A DNA stretch of 64,000 nucleotides, taken from contig OW964552.2 of NCBI GenBank assembly GCA_943138885.2, positions 17,004,390-17,068,389 of the forward strand. Direction: 5' to 3'. Source of the DNA: Tholera decimalis (Eukaryota > Arthropoda > Insecta > Lepidoptera > Noctuidae). Position numbers and translations under genes: made by a program. Below the pieces are notes generated by a model, which did not search any database, had not been told where the DNA came from, and worked only from the letters and a program-made list of their open reading frames with translations. This document shows positions 1 through 15,000 of the stretch, one piece after another. Positions within the stretch are counted from its first letter, which is position 1. Each line of letters opens with the position of its first letter.

Positions 1-29
1 AGCGCACACACTGGTTGGTGATACTGAGG
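1..29 (+). CDS. P450 copy 1, exon 1 (3' end only)
   Basis: Encodes AHTLVGDTE plus one base, followed by the donor GTGAG. It is identical to the end of exon 1 of the second copy at 42379-42407, and the following intron bases are also similar, which shows a tandem duplicate. The start codon lies upstream of the window. Confidence 0.85.
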
Positions 30-3000
30 GTGAGATCAAAATCTAAAATATTTTAAAGTCCCATGGCCGCGTCTGCCTGTCAATATGATGGTGATAAACT
101 ATATATATATAGGTAAGCTATATTTGAAGAGTCCCCTTGATTTCTCCAGGATTCCATCATCAAATCCTGACTTCATGACAATGGGACCAATTAAAAAGTA
201 TACCCTTTCAAACAAAAAAAATATTATCCCACTCAGCCGTCTTCGAGTAATCAGATAACAATTAAAAAAAAAAGATTCCAACGAACTGAGAACCTTCTCT
301 TTTTTTTTTTTGAAGGCGGTTAAATTTGGTCACTAACTGTATCATTAGAACTTAAAACGGGATATTTACCATGTGTAAATATCCCGTTCTAATGATACTT
401 CTATAAATCTCACACACAATTTATACTCCTGGCATGCTAATAAAATGTTGAACCTAGAGCCTAAGAGATCATTTAATCCAGCCAGAGTGCGAGGTATCGG
501 GGACTTTGAACGTGCAACGGTTCGACATGGAGGCACAGCAAACATCTTGTGCTTCCTGCCACAGCAGTAATTCTCTTGACCGTAACAAACAAACGAGCCA
601 GTACGGCAAGCAGGTTAGACGCGTCAATAATGCCACGAACTGTCTTGCATGCCATGGTAAGCTGGTCTCGTGCTCGCCTTGCCTCGAGAGAGTTGTATCC
701 CAGGCAACCCACCAGAAATTTATTAAGATAAATATATGGATATTAATATCCATGCTTCCGCTTATACAAAAAGCTAGGAAAGCTTATTGCAACTTCTCCA
801 AAAAAAACGCGTAAATCCTTTCATGGGATTTCAACACACAAGAGCTAAATTCTTGCTTGCTACGTAGAGTGCGTTAAATAAGATTTTAATGGCGTGTGCG
901 GTGTGAAAATCACGACAGTTACGCAAAACAAATCCCAATCTTTGGTAGGACTGCTTAGTTACCACGGCAATGTGGTCGTGGAAACTGAGCTTTTGGTCGA
1001 ATGTCACTCCCAGATCTTTCATAGCTATAGATTCCGTTATATATATTTTTAAATTCATATGATAGGTTCTCTTGACCTCGACCTCACCCGATGGTAAGCG
1101 AAAGATGAGGTCTACGATGGGATGTGCGAGTCCAGAAGGTGCCTGTTCACTTTTGCTTTGGGTCATATGTGGGAGGGAACACAGAAGCCGGCAGAGAGTT
1201 CCAATCTTTGGCCGTATGCACAATAAAAGTAGAGGTGAAGAACTTAGTACGACAAGATGTTATATTGACCAAGTGAGGATGCTACCGTGTGGTAGAGCGG
1301 TAGCAAAAGGAAGATTATCTAAATATCATATCTCTATCTCCTACGGTTGACGCAATAACTACTGTTATGTTCAGAATATTAAATATAATCAACGCGGGCG
1401 AAGCAACAGGCAGAAGCTAGCGATTTACCTAGCTATTTACATTCGGTTAATTAGATGTAGCGCGATGAAGGTGTTTACTTCGTCAGCTGAGTTATCGCCA
1501 CAGAACAGATAAAACCTCTTTTATCTGTTCTGTGGTTATCGCTATATAAAATTATAAGTGTAACATTGAAGTCGAAAAATTTCCTTCTTTAAGCTTTGTT
1601 TTCCTAGGATAGCGGTGCCGTCATATAGCGGCCGTAATACAGCGGTGAATGACGTCACTAGAACGTTGTCTATGTAAACAAAATGGCGCGGTTTCCTAGA
1701 GAGCGGTAACTGACACCGTAACGTCAAAAAGCGGTGCCGCCATTTGCATGACGGCCGTCTTGTCGGTGACAGATGGTTTCGTGAACGTTTCATTGATAGC
1801 GATGAAGCAGACTGTGTTAAAACGGCCGTGGAACTTTCCACATGTCGTCACCGTAAAGACGGCCGCCTTTTTGTGTCCGTAATATTACGGCCGCTATATG
1901 ACGGCACCGCTTTCCTAGGAAACCAAAGCTTTATGGTGTTAATGAGAATAATTTAAGATGTACATGTTTTCCTGGCGCTCTCGCTGCGTTTGCGAAAACT
2001 GTAGAGTTAGCGCCATATTGTGACGTCTTAGCTGTCAAATCGAACCGTTTGGGTGGAGTGAAGAAAACTACTTGAACGCGCATACAGTGCCCCGACGCAC
2101 GAAACCTATTTGTGTTTTTTCTCAGATTAGAAAACTGTTTTTTCATCATATTGGCTACGGTACATGAACCATTTTAGTTATGACCAAGTGATAGACCTGT
2201 GTGCATGCTAAACAATAAAGGACACGAATGAGTCACGCGTTGATGTATTTTGGAAAAGTCTCTTTCTTTCTTCGATCAAACAATAATTGTTAATCGAAGC
2301 TTTCTTTCATGAAGAAATTCTAATTCTTTTACCCCTTTCTTTCTCTTTGTATTTTTATCGTAAAAATCTGTGCTGTTACCTTTAACGGCTGAATACGATA
2401 TCGATAATTATAAAATTAAACTTATTTTTTTTAAATCAGATAGTTGTCTTAAAATACCTATCTACATTAACCGACTTTAAAAAAGAAGTAAGTTTTAATA
2501 TTTTTTCTTCTGTGTGACATGCATGTTTTCATTTTAGATTTCCGAAGATTCCAGAATAAAAAGAAAAGTGGGTAGATATGGTTACTAGGGAATATTGGTT
2601 TCTAGTTTTGTTTTTATTGGTATAATGTTGAGAAAAGTCAAATCGTGAATATAGGATACCTATATTCAATCTTTATAGGCTTCAAATAGTAGATAGATAG
2701 ATATACTCTTTATTGAACACCATAACAGAATTAAATAAGGACTTAAAAACTACAAAGGGCGGTCTTATCGCTAAAAGCGATCTTTTACAGACAACCTTTA
2801 GAGACTAATTAAGTTTGGACTTCGCATTACAATATCGCCCTCTTAAGTTACTTTGTTGTAATGTTCTAACGAGATACCGCGGCCCCTGAACTTAAGGACA
2901 GTGAAGGAACAGGGTGGGTTTTTAGTCAGTGGAAGTCTGACACTCCCTTCCGCTTTACCCAGAGCGGGAGAAGTCATTCGATGATTTTCCCACCCAGGAA

Positions 3001-6000
3001 AAAAATGTTACTTTGTTTCGATATCGAGTCCTCCGGTTAAGTGCATGTAGGAGGAAGGAGTCATTAGATAAATCATCTAAAGCTACAGTTGTTGATACAC
3101 AACTAGGGCGTCCAATCCCGCAGCCTGAATTCAATCTCGGTATTTGAGGGACTATGAATTTTCAATCTCGCGGGATCTCGGTATTTGCGGGATCCCGCAT
3201 ATTGACAATATTCACATTTATATAAGGCAAATAAAACAATGAATTAATCAACTAACTCCACGTTTATTTACGTATTATTATTAGTATGAGATCAATCAAA
3301 TTACAACGTTTATTTATCACAAAAATACAATGAATTAATCTAGTAACTCCACATTTATTCCAGTATTACTACTAGTATGAGATCAATAAAATTACACCGT
3401 TTATTTATCACAAAAAAAAAACAATGAATTAATCAACTAACTCCACATTTATTTACGTATTAGTATGAGATCAATCAAATTACACCGCTTTTTCTTCACA
3501 AAAAACAGTAACAAATACTGAATAAAAAACTTTACTGATATTTTAGGCTACATACTTAGGCTACCACTGACTGAAATTCGGCTATATTAGGCTACATAAG
3601 CTGTGAAAAACGGGCGACATGGGCCCCCGCGTTGTTTGCAACACTGCCGGCCGCCAGTCACCGAGCGATCGCGCTCGCGAGTGGTCGTATGCATGCTTTT
3701 TTTCAGTCCCGCAAATCCCGCGGATGCCGCGCCCGTAATCCCGCATCACGCGGGATTGGAAAATGACGCGGGATCCCGCAATACCGAGATCTCGGTATTC
3801 CGAGATTGGACGCCCTATACACAACTGATTTAATGAAAATATTTTTATTATGGAATTTTTACAAAGTAAAAGTCAAATTTTATCTTCTACTGACTAAAAA
3901 CCCACTCTGTTCCTTCAGCTGCCCTTAATTTCCGGGGCCACGGTATCTCGTTAGAACATTACCACAACCCCGGCAGGCAATGGCCTTGTGGGGCCCCGTC
4001 ACTAGTGCTGACAGCTCTTTAAGGCGCGCGTGGAACACGACGCGCCTGTTGCGCACCCGGGCCTGGTCCTTACCAGACGATGAGCTACCCCTGCTCGCCG
4101 TCCGCAAGCCCGCGCCTACGGTGGTCAGAGATCGGCTCGCGCTCCCCGATGCCCGGGGCGTCTTCCGCGGCGGCTGGGGCGTGAGGAAGGGAATTGTCTC
4201 TCCCTCGCGCGTTCGGACTCCTCCTGTGCTAGCATGACTGCTTTGCAGAAAGAGGCGACTGCATCCCATTCCCTTTCGCTCCGCACCATGGTCTGAACCA
4301 GAGCCGGGCGCGAGAGGTCACCGCCACCGATCGCCTCAACGAGGACACGGCGAAGCTCTGCCCAAGCGAAGCACACCTCCACCGTATGCTCCACCATGTC
4401 CTCCGGGTGGTCCACGCAATGTCGACACCCGGGCGTGTCCTCCGGCTGAATCCAAAACAGGTATCTTCCAAAACACCCGTGTCCATTAAGTACCTGCGTC
4501 AAGCGGAAGGTGAGGACGTTATGGCATCTCTCCAGCCACTCCTCAAAGATGGGACTTATCGCCGCGATTGCGGCGTGCCCAGCCTTCGGTTGCGACAGCC
4601 GCTTTTTCCATGCTTCCGTGAGATCGCGCCGGAGCTCTGTCCTCTGAGCCGCGATTTGCTGCGTTGACGGAGTTTCACCCCGGCTTAGCACCTCTGCGCG
4701 TCAATTGTTAACGCGCGCGAGGGCAACCGTCTCCAGATCCCACGGCAGCAATCCGGCAAGGAGGTTCGCCGCCTCCAGGGAGAGTTGACATCCTGGAATG
4801 ACACATTAGCTACTTTTTATCCCGAAATTGCCACGGAATCAGGATTTACGCGGGAAACGCCTCAAACGCGATAGAAATCGCGGGCAGAAGCTAGTTATAC
4901 ATAATTAATAAAAAAAAAACAAACAAAAAAAGTACTCATGAAGACTAAAAACGTATTCTTATCACTCACTGACTAACCGGCGTAATAGTATCGAATATGG
5001 CTATACGTCAATGTCATACACCAGCACGGTACGACATGAAAATGGTAGTATGTAAGATAAAAAACTTTTTTGCAAAAAATAAAACCGACTTCTATATCAA
5101 AACACTAAAAAGCTAAAAATAATTTTAATTTCGGTAGTCGGTGTTATTGGTTTTGTATTTTCTTTTTTTTCACACTGCCTTCCGAAATTAAAATTATTTT
5201 TAGCTTTGTAGTGTTTTGATATAGAAGTCGGTTTTATTTTTTGCAAAAAAGTTTTTTATTTTCGCGCTTTTTAGTGGGTCAGTGAATTTTCAAATCGGTT
5301 CGTAAATGACGGAGTTATGCGCGAACAAAAACGCAATGTAGAGTAAACGAAAAGATCATCAACGTAAATATTTTTTTAGACTTTTGTTGATTTTTCAGAA
5401 ACGGCTTGTCTGATTTCGATAAAATTTTCATGGGACCATTTGGGAAGTATACCCTTTTCAACAAAAAAAGAATTTTTCAATTCGGTTGGCAAGCGACGGA
5501 GCTATGCCCGAACAAACATAAAAAAAAACAAACATCCGAATTGAGAACCTCCTCCTTTTTTAAAAGTCGGTTAAAAATGGCATGCGTTGTGAATTATGTG
5601 TCCCATCTAGTCAAGTGTCCTGGTCTCCCATTATGGTGTGCAAATCAAGCCATTTTACCTTTAAACACACATTTCATAATTCATAAAGTTTTATTTTTTA
5701 TCTCAATGTACAAATTTCTCTTAATCTAAATACACAAGGCAATGAATTTAGGTACATAGTAAGAGATCACGTTGACGACTGTACTAGTATTAACTGTGTT
5801 ACAGTCGACAGCGCCTTCCACCCTGGTAAAAATCACAAAATTCATCGTTTTGGCACTCTAAATTTGTAGGTAAATACATATTTGATATTAATCCTATAAA
5901 CAAACAAGTTATGATTTAATGACAGATAAAAAAATAAAAAATAAGGTAAGTAAGTGTTTTGATTTAATATAATATAAAATAAGTAGTGCATTACCAAGAG

Positions 6001-9000
6001 CAAATGAGAAGATGTCTGTGTGAATTTACGTTATAGTAGTGCAAGTGTAGTGTTTGAGTGAGTATTGAGTAGTGTGTGTAAGTGAGTAATGAGTTGAGCG
6101 AGTGAGTGAGAAAGTAGTTATATGCGTGAGTGATTAATGAGTTGTTTGGTAGGTAAGAGGGTACTTGGTATATAAGTAATCAACTAAAGCTATTTATAAC
6201 CTTCTCAGTTTCAGTATAGTCCAATCGTTGAAGCCAGCTGCGTGTTACAGTCTTGCATTTATTGATTGTTAGTGCATATACATTATTTATGCGATTTGCT
6301 ACATTGTATATGTTACTGCTTATTACATAATATTGCCGTCTAGCAAGTGTGGTTCTGTGAGGTGTTACTGGACAAATTCTTGTTTTGTTACGCTTTAATA
6401 TAGGGGTAAAGTACAAGTTTTTATGCTTACGTAGTATAGTTGATTGTATAAACATTTGTCTAATAGTAAGTACAGGGCACTCACTGTATAAGGAAACAGT
6501 GCTATACCGTCGAGGGCGACCAAGTACGACCTTAAGTATTGCCCTTTGAGCACGTTCTAGTGGAAGAAGAGTAGTCTTGCCAATCCCACCCCAAACTACA
6601 ATACAATAACGTAATAGACTTTGAGCAAGTGCATAATAAATACATAGGAGAGTTCTATAGTCGGCAGAATTTCTTAGTTTCCTGAAAATTGGAATTAACT
6701 TACGGGAGCGGGCGATTAACTGTCTTATATGCGCTGACCAATTTAGAGAGCTATCAATAATGAGACCTAGATATTTAATATTGCTAGCACGTGTCAGATT
6801 TTGGCAACAACAAAGTCTGAGGGTGGTTGAGTGTAAATTCTATGGGAAAATGTTATAAATTTTGATTTGTCTACGTTCAGGGTCAGGAGATTATCATCAA
6901 GCCATGTCATGATCTCCTTTAGCGCAAGCTCTGTGTAGTGTTTAACCTCTTCCCAGTCATTTCCATGCACAATCAATGCAGTGTCATCAGCGTACGTAAT
7001 AATTTCACAGTTTGGTAGTGACTTTTCACACAAGCTAGTGATATAGAGGAGAAAGATAGTGGGTCCGAGGACGCGCGAATTTAATTTGTAATTGCACATA
7101 CCGTGTTTACCTGTAAGTCATTGTTATACATTTGTTCACATTTCTGCTTTCAGAACAATATTTTAAGTAGAATCAATCATTCGTAAACCTAATAAATAAA
7201 TAAATAAACAGCTTGGTTTGCACAACCGCATCCTTATTTGTTGCCGTAAAACATACCTACATAAAAACATATAGTAGGTAAACTAGTGTGTAATTTATCA
7301 TTATTGTTGGTACTTATATCCGTTTAATTCAAATTAATTTGACAAAATGTTGACAACAGTAAAATTGCGCTGGTCGCACTGAATTGTTAATCTTACATCC
7401 TGAGCCACCAAGATACAGGCGGTGCCTAGTTTGGGGCCCACGGATACATCTTTTGTATACTGTTTGCTTTCTTTCACAATTACTCCCTTGATATCCCTAA
7501 GGCCTTTGACAGGGTCTGGCACGATAGCTTTATTGCTAAGCTACCTCCTTTCGGTTTACCCACCCAACTTTGCGTTTGGATTGAAGACTTCCTGAGAGAT
7601 CGGTCCATTCGAGTGATCATTGATAGCTGCTCATCTGGCCAATTGGCAATTAATGCCGGGGTCCCTCAGGGGTCGGTTCTCTCAGCAACTTTATTCTTGC
7701 TGCACATTAATGATCTGCTTATGCCCGGTACTTTCGGTATGCAGACGACAGCACCGTTACTGCGAGATAAGTGTCCAACGCGCGTGCTGGTGGGTCACAG
7801 ATCCAGTTTCTCCGTGAGGACATGGTTGGGCGTTTGAACTTGTCTTTGAAGGCTGTCTCCGAATAGGGCGATGCCAACTTGGTCAACTTTAATGCAGCTA
7901 AGACCCAGGCGTGTCTCTTCTCCGCAAAAAGGAGTCAATTTGAACCGGCTCCTACTTTCCGAGGTGTAACCGTGCCGATAACCGATCGTATCGAGCTTCT
8001 GGGGTAACACTTACTTCTACCCTCAATTTTGGCCTGTTTATCGAGGCTAAGGCTCAACTAGCATCAAAAAAATTGGGAATCCTAGCAAAGGTGAGACGGT
8101 ACTTCACACCCTAACAGCTGTTCAATCTCTATCAAGCCCAGGTTCGGTCGTGTATGGAGTACTGCTCTCATCTTTGAGATGGATCTGCCAAGTATCAACT
8201 AGATGCGTTTGAGTCTATTGAGAAACGGGTCAAAAGACTCATTGGCAACGATACACTGGTCGAATCAAAGCTCCAGAGCCATGAACATCGGCGCCGAGTT
8301 GCTAGTCTATCGGTTTTCTATCGGTTACATTTCGGGGAGTGAGCGATGGAATTACACAATCTAATTCCGTCAAGCCCATTCCATCATCAGACTACAAGAT
8401 AAATGACGATGCGCCATCGTTACATGGTGGACATCCCACCTATACGCATTAAACATTTTACGAACGCGGTCAAACGCGAGACTATTATCAATAAAAAAAA
8501 TAGAATTAGAATAAAAAGGAATATAAGCAAAAAAAGACGCATATAAAAAGGGAAACAAAATTAGAGGCCTGTTAATTATTATGCGTTGAAATCTGCGCGT
8601 AACGGCTATCACTCGGCATAATGCTGGGATTTATATGCGAGACTGATTAGATTTGATCAATATCCCCGATATTGATTAAAATGTGTGCTGGGGAACTAAC
8701 ATTATCTTTTTAACAATTAGTAAATCAATCATTTTCTAAAGGAGAATTCCCAGATGCCTTAAAAACTATCGAATCCAACTTCGAAACTTTCTTGTGACTT
8801 GGCTTAACCAATTAGAAGTCAGTTCTTAAAGTTTCGTAGTTGGATCCCAATAACTACCGTCCAATCGCACTATTACCTACATCATCTAAAATATTTGAAA
8901 AAGTGATGTGTAGACGCGCTTATAATTTTTGTGAAAAGTTCAATGTTTTTGATGAATGTCAAAATGGTTATCGGAAAAATACTGTTAACGGTTTTGGCGG

Positions 9001-12000
9001 CACATAAGTTCACGTAAGAAGTTTTTAAATAATAAAAACATATAACAAAAATACGCTATTGGAATCTTACTTGACATGACTACAGCGTACGATAAAGTTC
9101 AGTATAAGATACTACTACACAAACTATACGGAATCGGTACGAGTATAAGAGGTACAACACATAAATGGTTCGCATCTTACCCACAAAACCGACAGCAGTC
9201 ATTGAACAAATTGAACATTTCAATGAAAACTCTGGGGAACTTTACCAATTACTTTCGAATGGACTTTGGAGTAGACATTATGTCCTGCAAGGTAGTGTGA
9301 TCGGGTGTTTACTGTGGAAGTCTGCTATGCGAGCGGTCAGCCTACCGCAGTGGCTGCCATAGTTTGAAATATTTGAATTTAGATCGCAATGTTGGACATG
9401 CGAAGAAATTGTTTTTTAAGAAGAGGCAAAGAAGAGGGAGAACGGCTTGGGATGCCGCCCGCATAAGCAGACTCAATATTAAAATAACGTGAAAATGTAA
9501 TTAGAATAATCTTCCATAAAAATATAAACATAATATTATACGAAGTATAAAACCTACCGCGTTTATATTGAAAATCCCGAGTACACACACGTCCCCGTTA
9601 CATTACTAATCTTGATTTATAACAAAGACCTCCCAAAAATTATAACCGATTCGTTCGTACTGTTTGCTGATGACATATATTTTATTACTTCCTGTATTGA
9701 CTCTCGACATCTAAATATAAATAATATATTACGAAATATACAACATTAGATGAAATACTATAATTTAGAAATCAACTTTTCAAAAACCAAAATAATGCAA
9801 TTTTGACCTCGTCAAAAAAGTCCTTTAAATGTTAATTTTACGTTTGACAGTATCATACGGAATGCGCTGACATGTTTACTTTGCTGGGGATAGCACTGTT
9901 TTCGTCGAATAATTGAGATCCATACAGTTGTAAGTTGAGCTATAAGTTATTTGACAAATGCTTGCACTGTCTGGACAGGCCCACTCAAAGCTGTGTGCAT
10001 CTTTCCTCAAAAGATCGCCCTAGGCTGTAACCTACCAGTCTCTCATACAAGTATAATTTGACCAGTACAGATTGTATGGACTTCAAAAGAGACTCTGAGT
10101 TTTTTCGATGTTTCTTCTCAGGGTAGTCAGTTAGGAAACTCCGGCCTTATCTAGTTTAAATTGACGAATGAAAAATGACGTGTAAAAATGTTATTTAATT
10201 GAATTGAATTTTTGTTTATTTTCACTCCTCAGATTTGTAATTTAACATTTCCATTGATTAGAGATCTATGACAGTATTTGTAATGTTTCCTTTTTATAGG
10301 GCTGTAATATTTTGTTTGTTTACGTTTCTGTAAAGTGATTAGTGACAGGACTAGTTTTTCTTCTTAATTCATTGCTGGAGCTTGGAGGTTAGGGAATATA
10401 GGTAACTGATATTGTACCTCGTGTTAAATTACTTTTCATTCTAGAACCTCATTCAAATGGTTAAAACTCGATTTAGCTAGAGAGATGACGGGGGAGCAGT
10501 CAGTCTACGCCTAGTAAAACATAGTCCTAGAACTCAAACAGAGAATTAGTCCGCAAGAAAAACTGATAATAGTCATCGGAGTGAAATGGTCATCTTTTAA
10601 TATACGATCCGTGGCCCGGACCATGGACGATCCGTGGCCCGGATCTTAAGACATCCTGACATCCTCCGAGTTATCCACTATCACTACCGACTGCTGCATC
10701 GACGATGCCTGACCTTTTTCCCCGTCACACTACTTCGGTCAGAGAGAAGGAAGACAAGGCCAGATGTTCTTCGAGCTCTAATGCCGAAGGAAGACTGAGG
10801 CCAGCCGTCCTGCAGCTACATCTACGTGACCTCTTCGTTTTTACTTGAACCATCAACCCGTCAGCCGTCCTGCAGCCACCTCTACGTGACCTCTTCGTTT
10901 TACTTGAACCATCAGCTCCGTTTAGCATCAACCCCGATGTTCGTCATCTCAAGTTCTGTTAGGGTTCCGTGACTCCAGCAAATTTTATATAATTAATTAT
11001 TTCTTTCATAAATCCTGTTCAGCTTTTCCCCCTTTGATTTCTTTCCCTTGCTATATTGCTTATAAAAGCGTGCTTCCTCCTAAATAGGCAAGCACCTTAT
11101 TGCAACCTTACATTTCCCTGCCTACCCAGGAAAATGTAACGTTACATATTATGATATATGGCTAACTGTAGTTATGACGGTTTTCAGTAATTATGAATCA
11201 ACTGCAAAAATTCAGCTACGAGAGTATGCAGAATAACGGGATCGTGAGAGGGTGGCTGGGAAATATACTTTTCTTCAGTAAGTATTTATTCTCATTGCAC
11301 CCTAATTGGAAAACATAATAGTTCTTTACCTATGAAATTGCCGTTTTGCTGTACTGGCCATTTCATATCAAAATATTCTTTGTTTTAGCTTAGAAATTTC
11401 ATCTGAAAATTTTGGTCCATAATGCCAAATTAAAGGCGATTGTGGAAGCTCAATATACGCCTGAATTAGCAGCAACTTTCGACGTTAGCATCAAAAAAAT
11501 ATTAGTCTATATTTGCTTCAAATTGACAAGATTAAAAAGCTTGACAAATGGGTGCCCCACGAACTCAATAATCGCCAGCGCGAAGTACGCGTCGAGAAGT
11601 GCGTTGCACTGCTCAATAGGCACACAAACAAAAATATTTTGAACCGCATTGTTACCTGCGACGAAAAATGGATTCTGTTCGACAATCTCAAGTGCTCAGC
11701 AAGTTAGTTGAATCCTTTTTCAACACCTAAGCAATTCCCTAAACGAAAACTGACCCCTAGAAAAGTGATGGTCATTGTTTGGTGGTCTCGAGCTGGTGTA
11801 ATTCATCACGGCTTCTTACCAAATGGGATAAGCATTACTGTAGACATGTACTGTGAAGAACTGAATAGAATGATGGAGAAGCTAGCACATCTCCAGTCAG
11901 CTTTGGTCAACCACTCGGCTCTACTGCGCCTGCCCTACAACGCTCGACCTCATATTGCACAGCAGTCAGTCTCCAAGTTACAAGAGCTGGGGTTGGAAAT

Positions 12001-15000
12001 TCTCTGTCATCCGCCGTACTCACCAGACCTTGCGCCTACATAATTCTACTTTTTCCAGAATTTGGATACCTTCTTGCCGGGAAAAAAAATCAATACCCGA
12101 GAGGCATTGGAAAAATTTGCTTCCCGTCCATTTGCATCAATAAGCTACCATTGTGATAGCAAAGATGCAACGATTGCATGGTTGATTACTTTAATTAATT
12201 GAAGTAAAAAATATAGAATAAAGTACGTTAACTTATTTCATGAATAACGGCAATTTCGTAGGTAAAGACCTAATATTTTACTTACATTCCGGTTTTTAAT
12301 TGCACTCTGAAAGAGGGATTGGCATTTTAAGCTGCAAATATCTTTTTAAAATAATCTTTGAATCTCCGAAATTTTCAATACTATATTTGGTTTAATGTAT
12401 AAAATAATAATGAATACGTCATTTCTGTATAGTCGTAGTAGATCCCGTCGACCTCGAAATGGTTTTGAAGACATGCATGGAAAAGGACGACCTACACAGA
12501 TTCATCAGAACTTTAATAGGGAATGGCGGAATATTTGCACCAGGTAAGAGTACTTTGATTTGAATGGCATTATAGAAATTTTGCTGCATAATCCTATAGT
12601 TTCATTACAATACAAATATATTTATTGGAATAAAAAACAGTTTACCAAAGTTCGTCTATGTTAACACACACCTGAATCTAGGCTTTCGGTTTGTCCTACT
12701 TACCACCACATAGTTTATGACATAAAATTATCTTTGTATATAATGGCTTTATTACATGACTACAATTTAAATAGTCATAATACTAACAGTATCAATGTTA
12801 ATGAGCTCGTATATTCTCAAATCACGTGTGTTAAATATGTCTCACGTATAGTACAATTGCGAGCGAATGTGTAATAATGCAAAACTATAATGGCAGTGAC
12901 CACAAAATATTTCGTAACTGAGATAAACAGGATATTAAATACCTTCAGAACAAGGTAAATCGTCTGATGACAAAACAGTCTTGTTTTGTAAACTTGTGAT
13001 GTGTCATGAGGTTTATGTGGAAAAAAATTGCATTTGCTTTAGTGACAAGGCCAAACTACCTATTCTCCTAAGTGAATAGGTGAAGATCTAAATCATCCGC
13101 GTCCAAAACTCCATCATAAGTATCTATAGTCAGGGCCGTCTGTATTCTGTTGGAGACCCTGGGTATGTCTACCCGAACAAATATTTGGTTCTTCTGACCG
13201 AGGTCACAGTTTAAATGATTGTTGTCAAAAACTTTTTTCCTTAAACTAGCACCTATAAAGATATTTTTTGGCAAATAACATGTTTTCGATAATCAGTTCT
13301 CCAGCAGTGGTAAAAACCTTGGAGTGACAGCCCACTAGGCAAGTAATGTCGAGTAAAGCATGAACTTTGACCTGCAATGGCATCGGCACGATGCATAATA
13401 ACCGGTGTTGTGTAACACTATGCAGTGCTAGATTATCAGCCCATTAAATAGTGCTACAGTGACCTTACCCTTCAAATGTGACTGCACCGCCACCGGTTCT
13501 GTTATAAATAACTTATTGTTAGTCGTAACGTTACTTGGCTTGTAAGCATGCGTTTGTATGTTTCGTAACTTAATTTACTTTCAATTTCTACTTAAACTAC
13601 GAACCAAAATACAGTAACAAATTGTGTATTATAAAAACCAAAAAAAGTGTTAATTTCATTTCATAATCTTTGCTTAAAATAAAAACCAACCCTTGGGAGA
13701 CTGGCGGAATTGCCACGTTGTATGGCAATCCACTAACGTAAGAATGCTACCAGTCTCTTGGTTATATTACCAGTCAACAGCGTAGAGGACGAATTTTTAA
13801 TGCTTTATTTTTGTTTGCAGTTTATGTAGTTTAGATTAAAAAGTTTCTAAAATATCTATGAGAAATAAAATAAGAGTTAGTGATAAAATTTAAAAAATTT
13901 ATATAACTATCCTACTAATCCATTGAAGTAACTGGAGTTGCACACCTAGACAAACACAGTGTTGAGCTCGTTCACAGTATTTACCTCACCTCTTATACTT
14001 CCCACGCAACCTTTTGCACATCGACAGCGAAAGGAACTTGCACACATACTTGTGCACTATAATCTTCAAGAGGACTATATTATTGGATTATTTCTAGAAC
14101 CTTTAATGAACATACATTTTCATTTTAATACAGTACCTATCTGGCGACGTCGACGAAAGATACTTGTGCCTGTCTTCAGTCCTAAGATAGTCGAGAACTT
14201 TGTTCAAGTATTTGCTGAGCAGAGTGTGAAACTAGCAAAGCAACTTAAGAAGTCTGTTGGCAAAGGACAATTCAGCATCTGGCCGTTTCTTAGCTCGTAT
14301 ACACTGGATTCTGTGTGCGGTGAGTAATATTTATAGCACAATTAGTCTATGGATGGAAGGAATAAGATAGGCATCTGCCCAAAAGTGGCCAATTCAGTTG
14401 TGTTCAATAGACGCAATTGTGCAAGGACAAAAAAGGAGGGTATATAGACTTTTACAAGTAACTCAATGAATTAACTATTTTCAATACTCACAACATTTTT
14501 ATTTGTTTCGTTTGTCGATAAATCATAATTATATAAAATAATAGTTATTTGTAAACGAAGTTTTTTATTATTTTCGTATTTTTCTCAGCAAACTCTTTCA
14601 TTTGATATCTAAATCATGGCAGTGCACAAAAATAACTAGTCCACCCTATTGGATTTAAAATGACTCAAAATAAATAAAATAACTTAGATAACCATGCATC
14701 ATGCAAACTAAACGTGTATGTAAAATTTCAAGTTAATCGGTTGAGGAAAAGCGCTTTATTTATGGAACATGAAAAATGTGTGTAAAGAATTTTAGATGAA
14801 TTAATAATGAATGTACCTATGTATGAAATAAATCGAATATATAATGACATGAATATAAATATGTATAATGTAAATTGGTAATGTGCATAAATTTAATATT
14901 AATTGTATAATAATAATTGATTGTAATAGCTATAGAGTAACATAAATAATTTGCACGCTTGCTTGCAGATAGAAAATACTAACATTTATTCTTGCAAATA

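Noticed and set aside
4386..4667. Plus-strand 93-aa ORF over the R1 fragment
   Set aside because: Antisense shadow of the LINE C-terminus.
7334..7522. 62-aa minus-strand ORF next to a LINE
   Set aside because: No domain recognised; partly overlaps the start of the LINE RT relic.
13068..13274. 68-aa minus-strand ORF in intron 3
   Set aside because: No recognisable domain, start context or repeat copies; could be chance.
13959..14327. 122-aa ORF starting at 13959
   Set aside because: Only the part after 14134 is P450 exon 4; the upstream codons are intron read-through before the TACAG acceptor.
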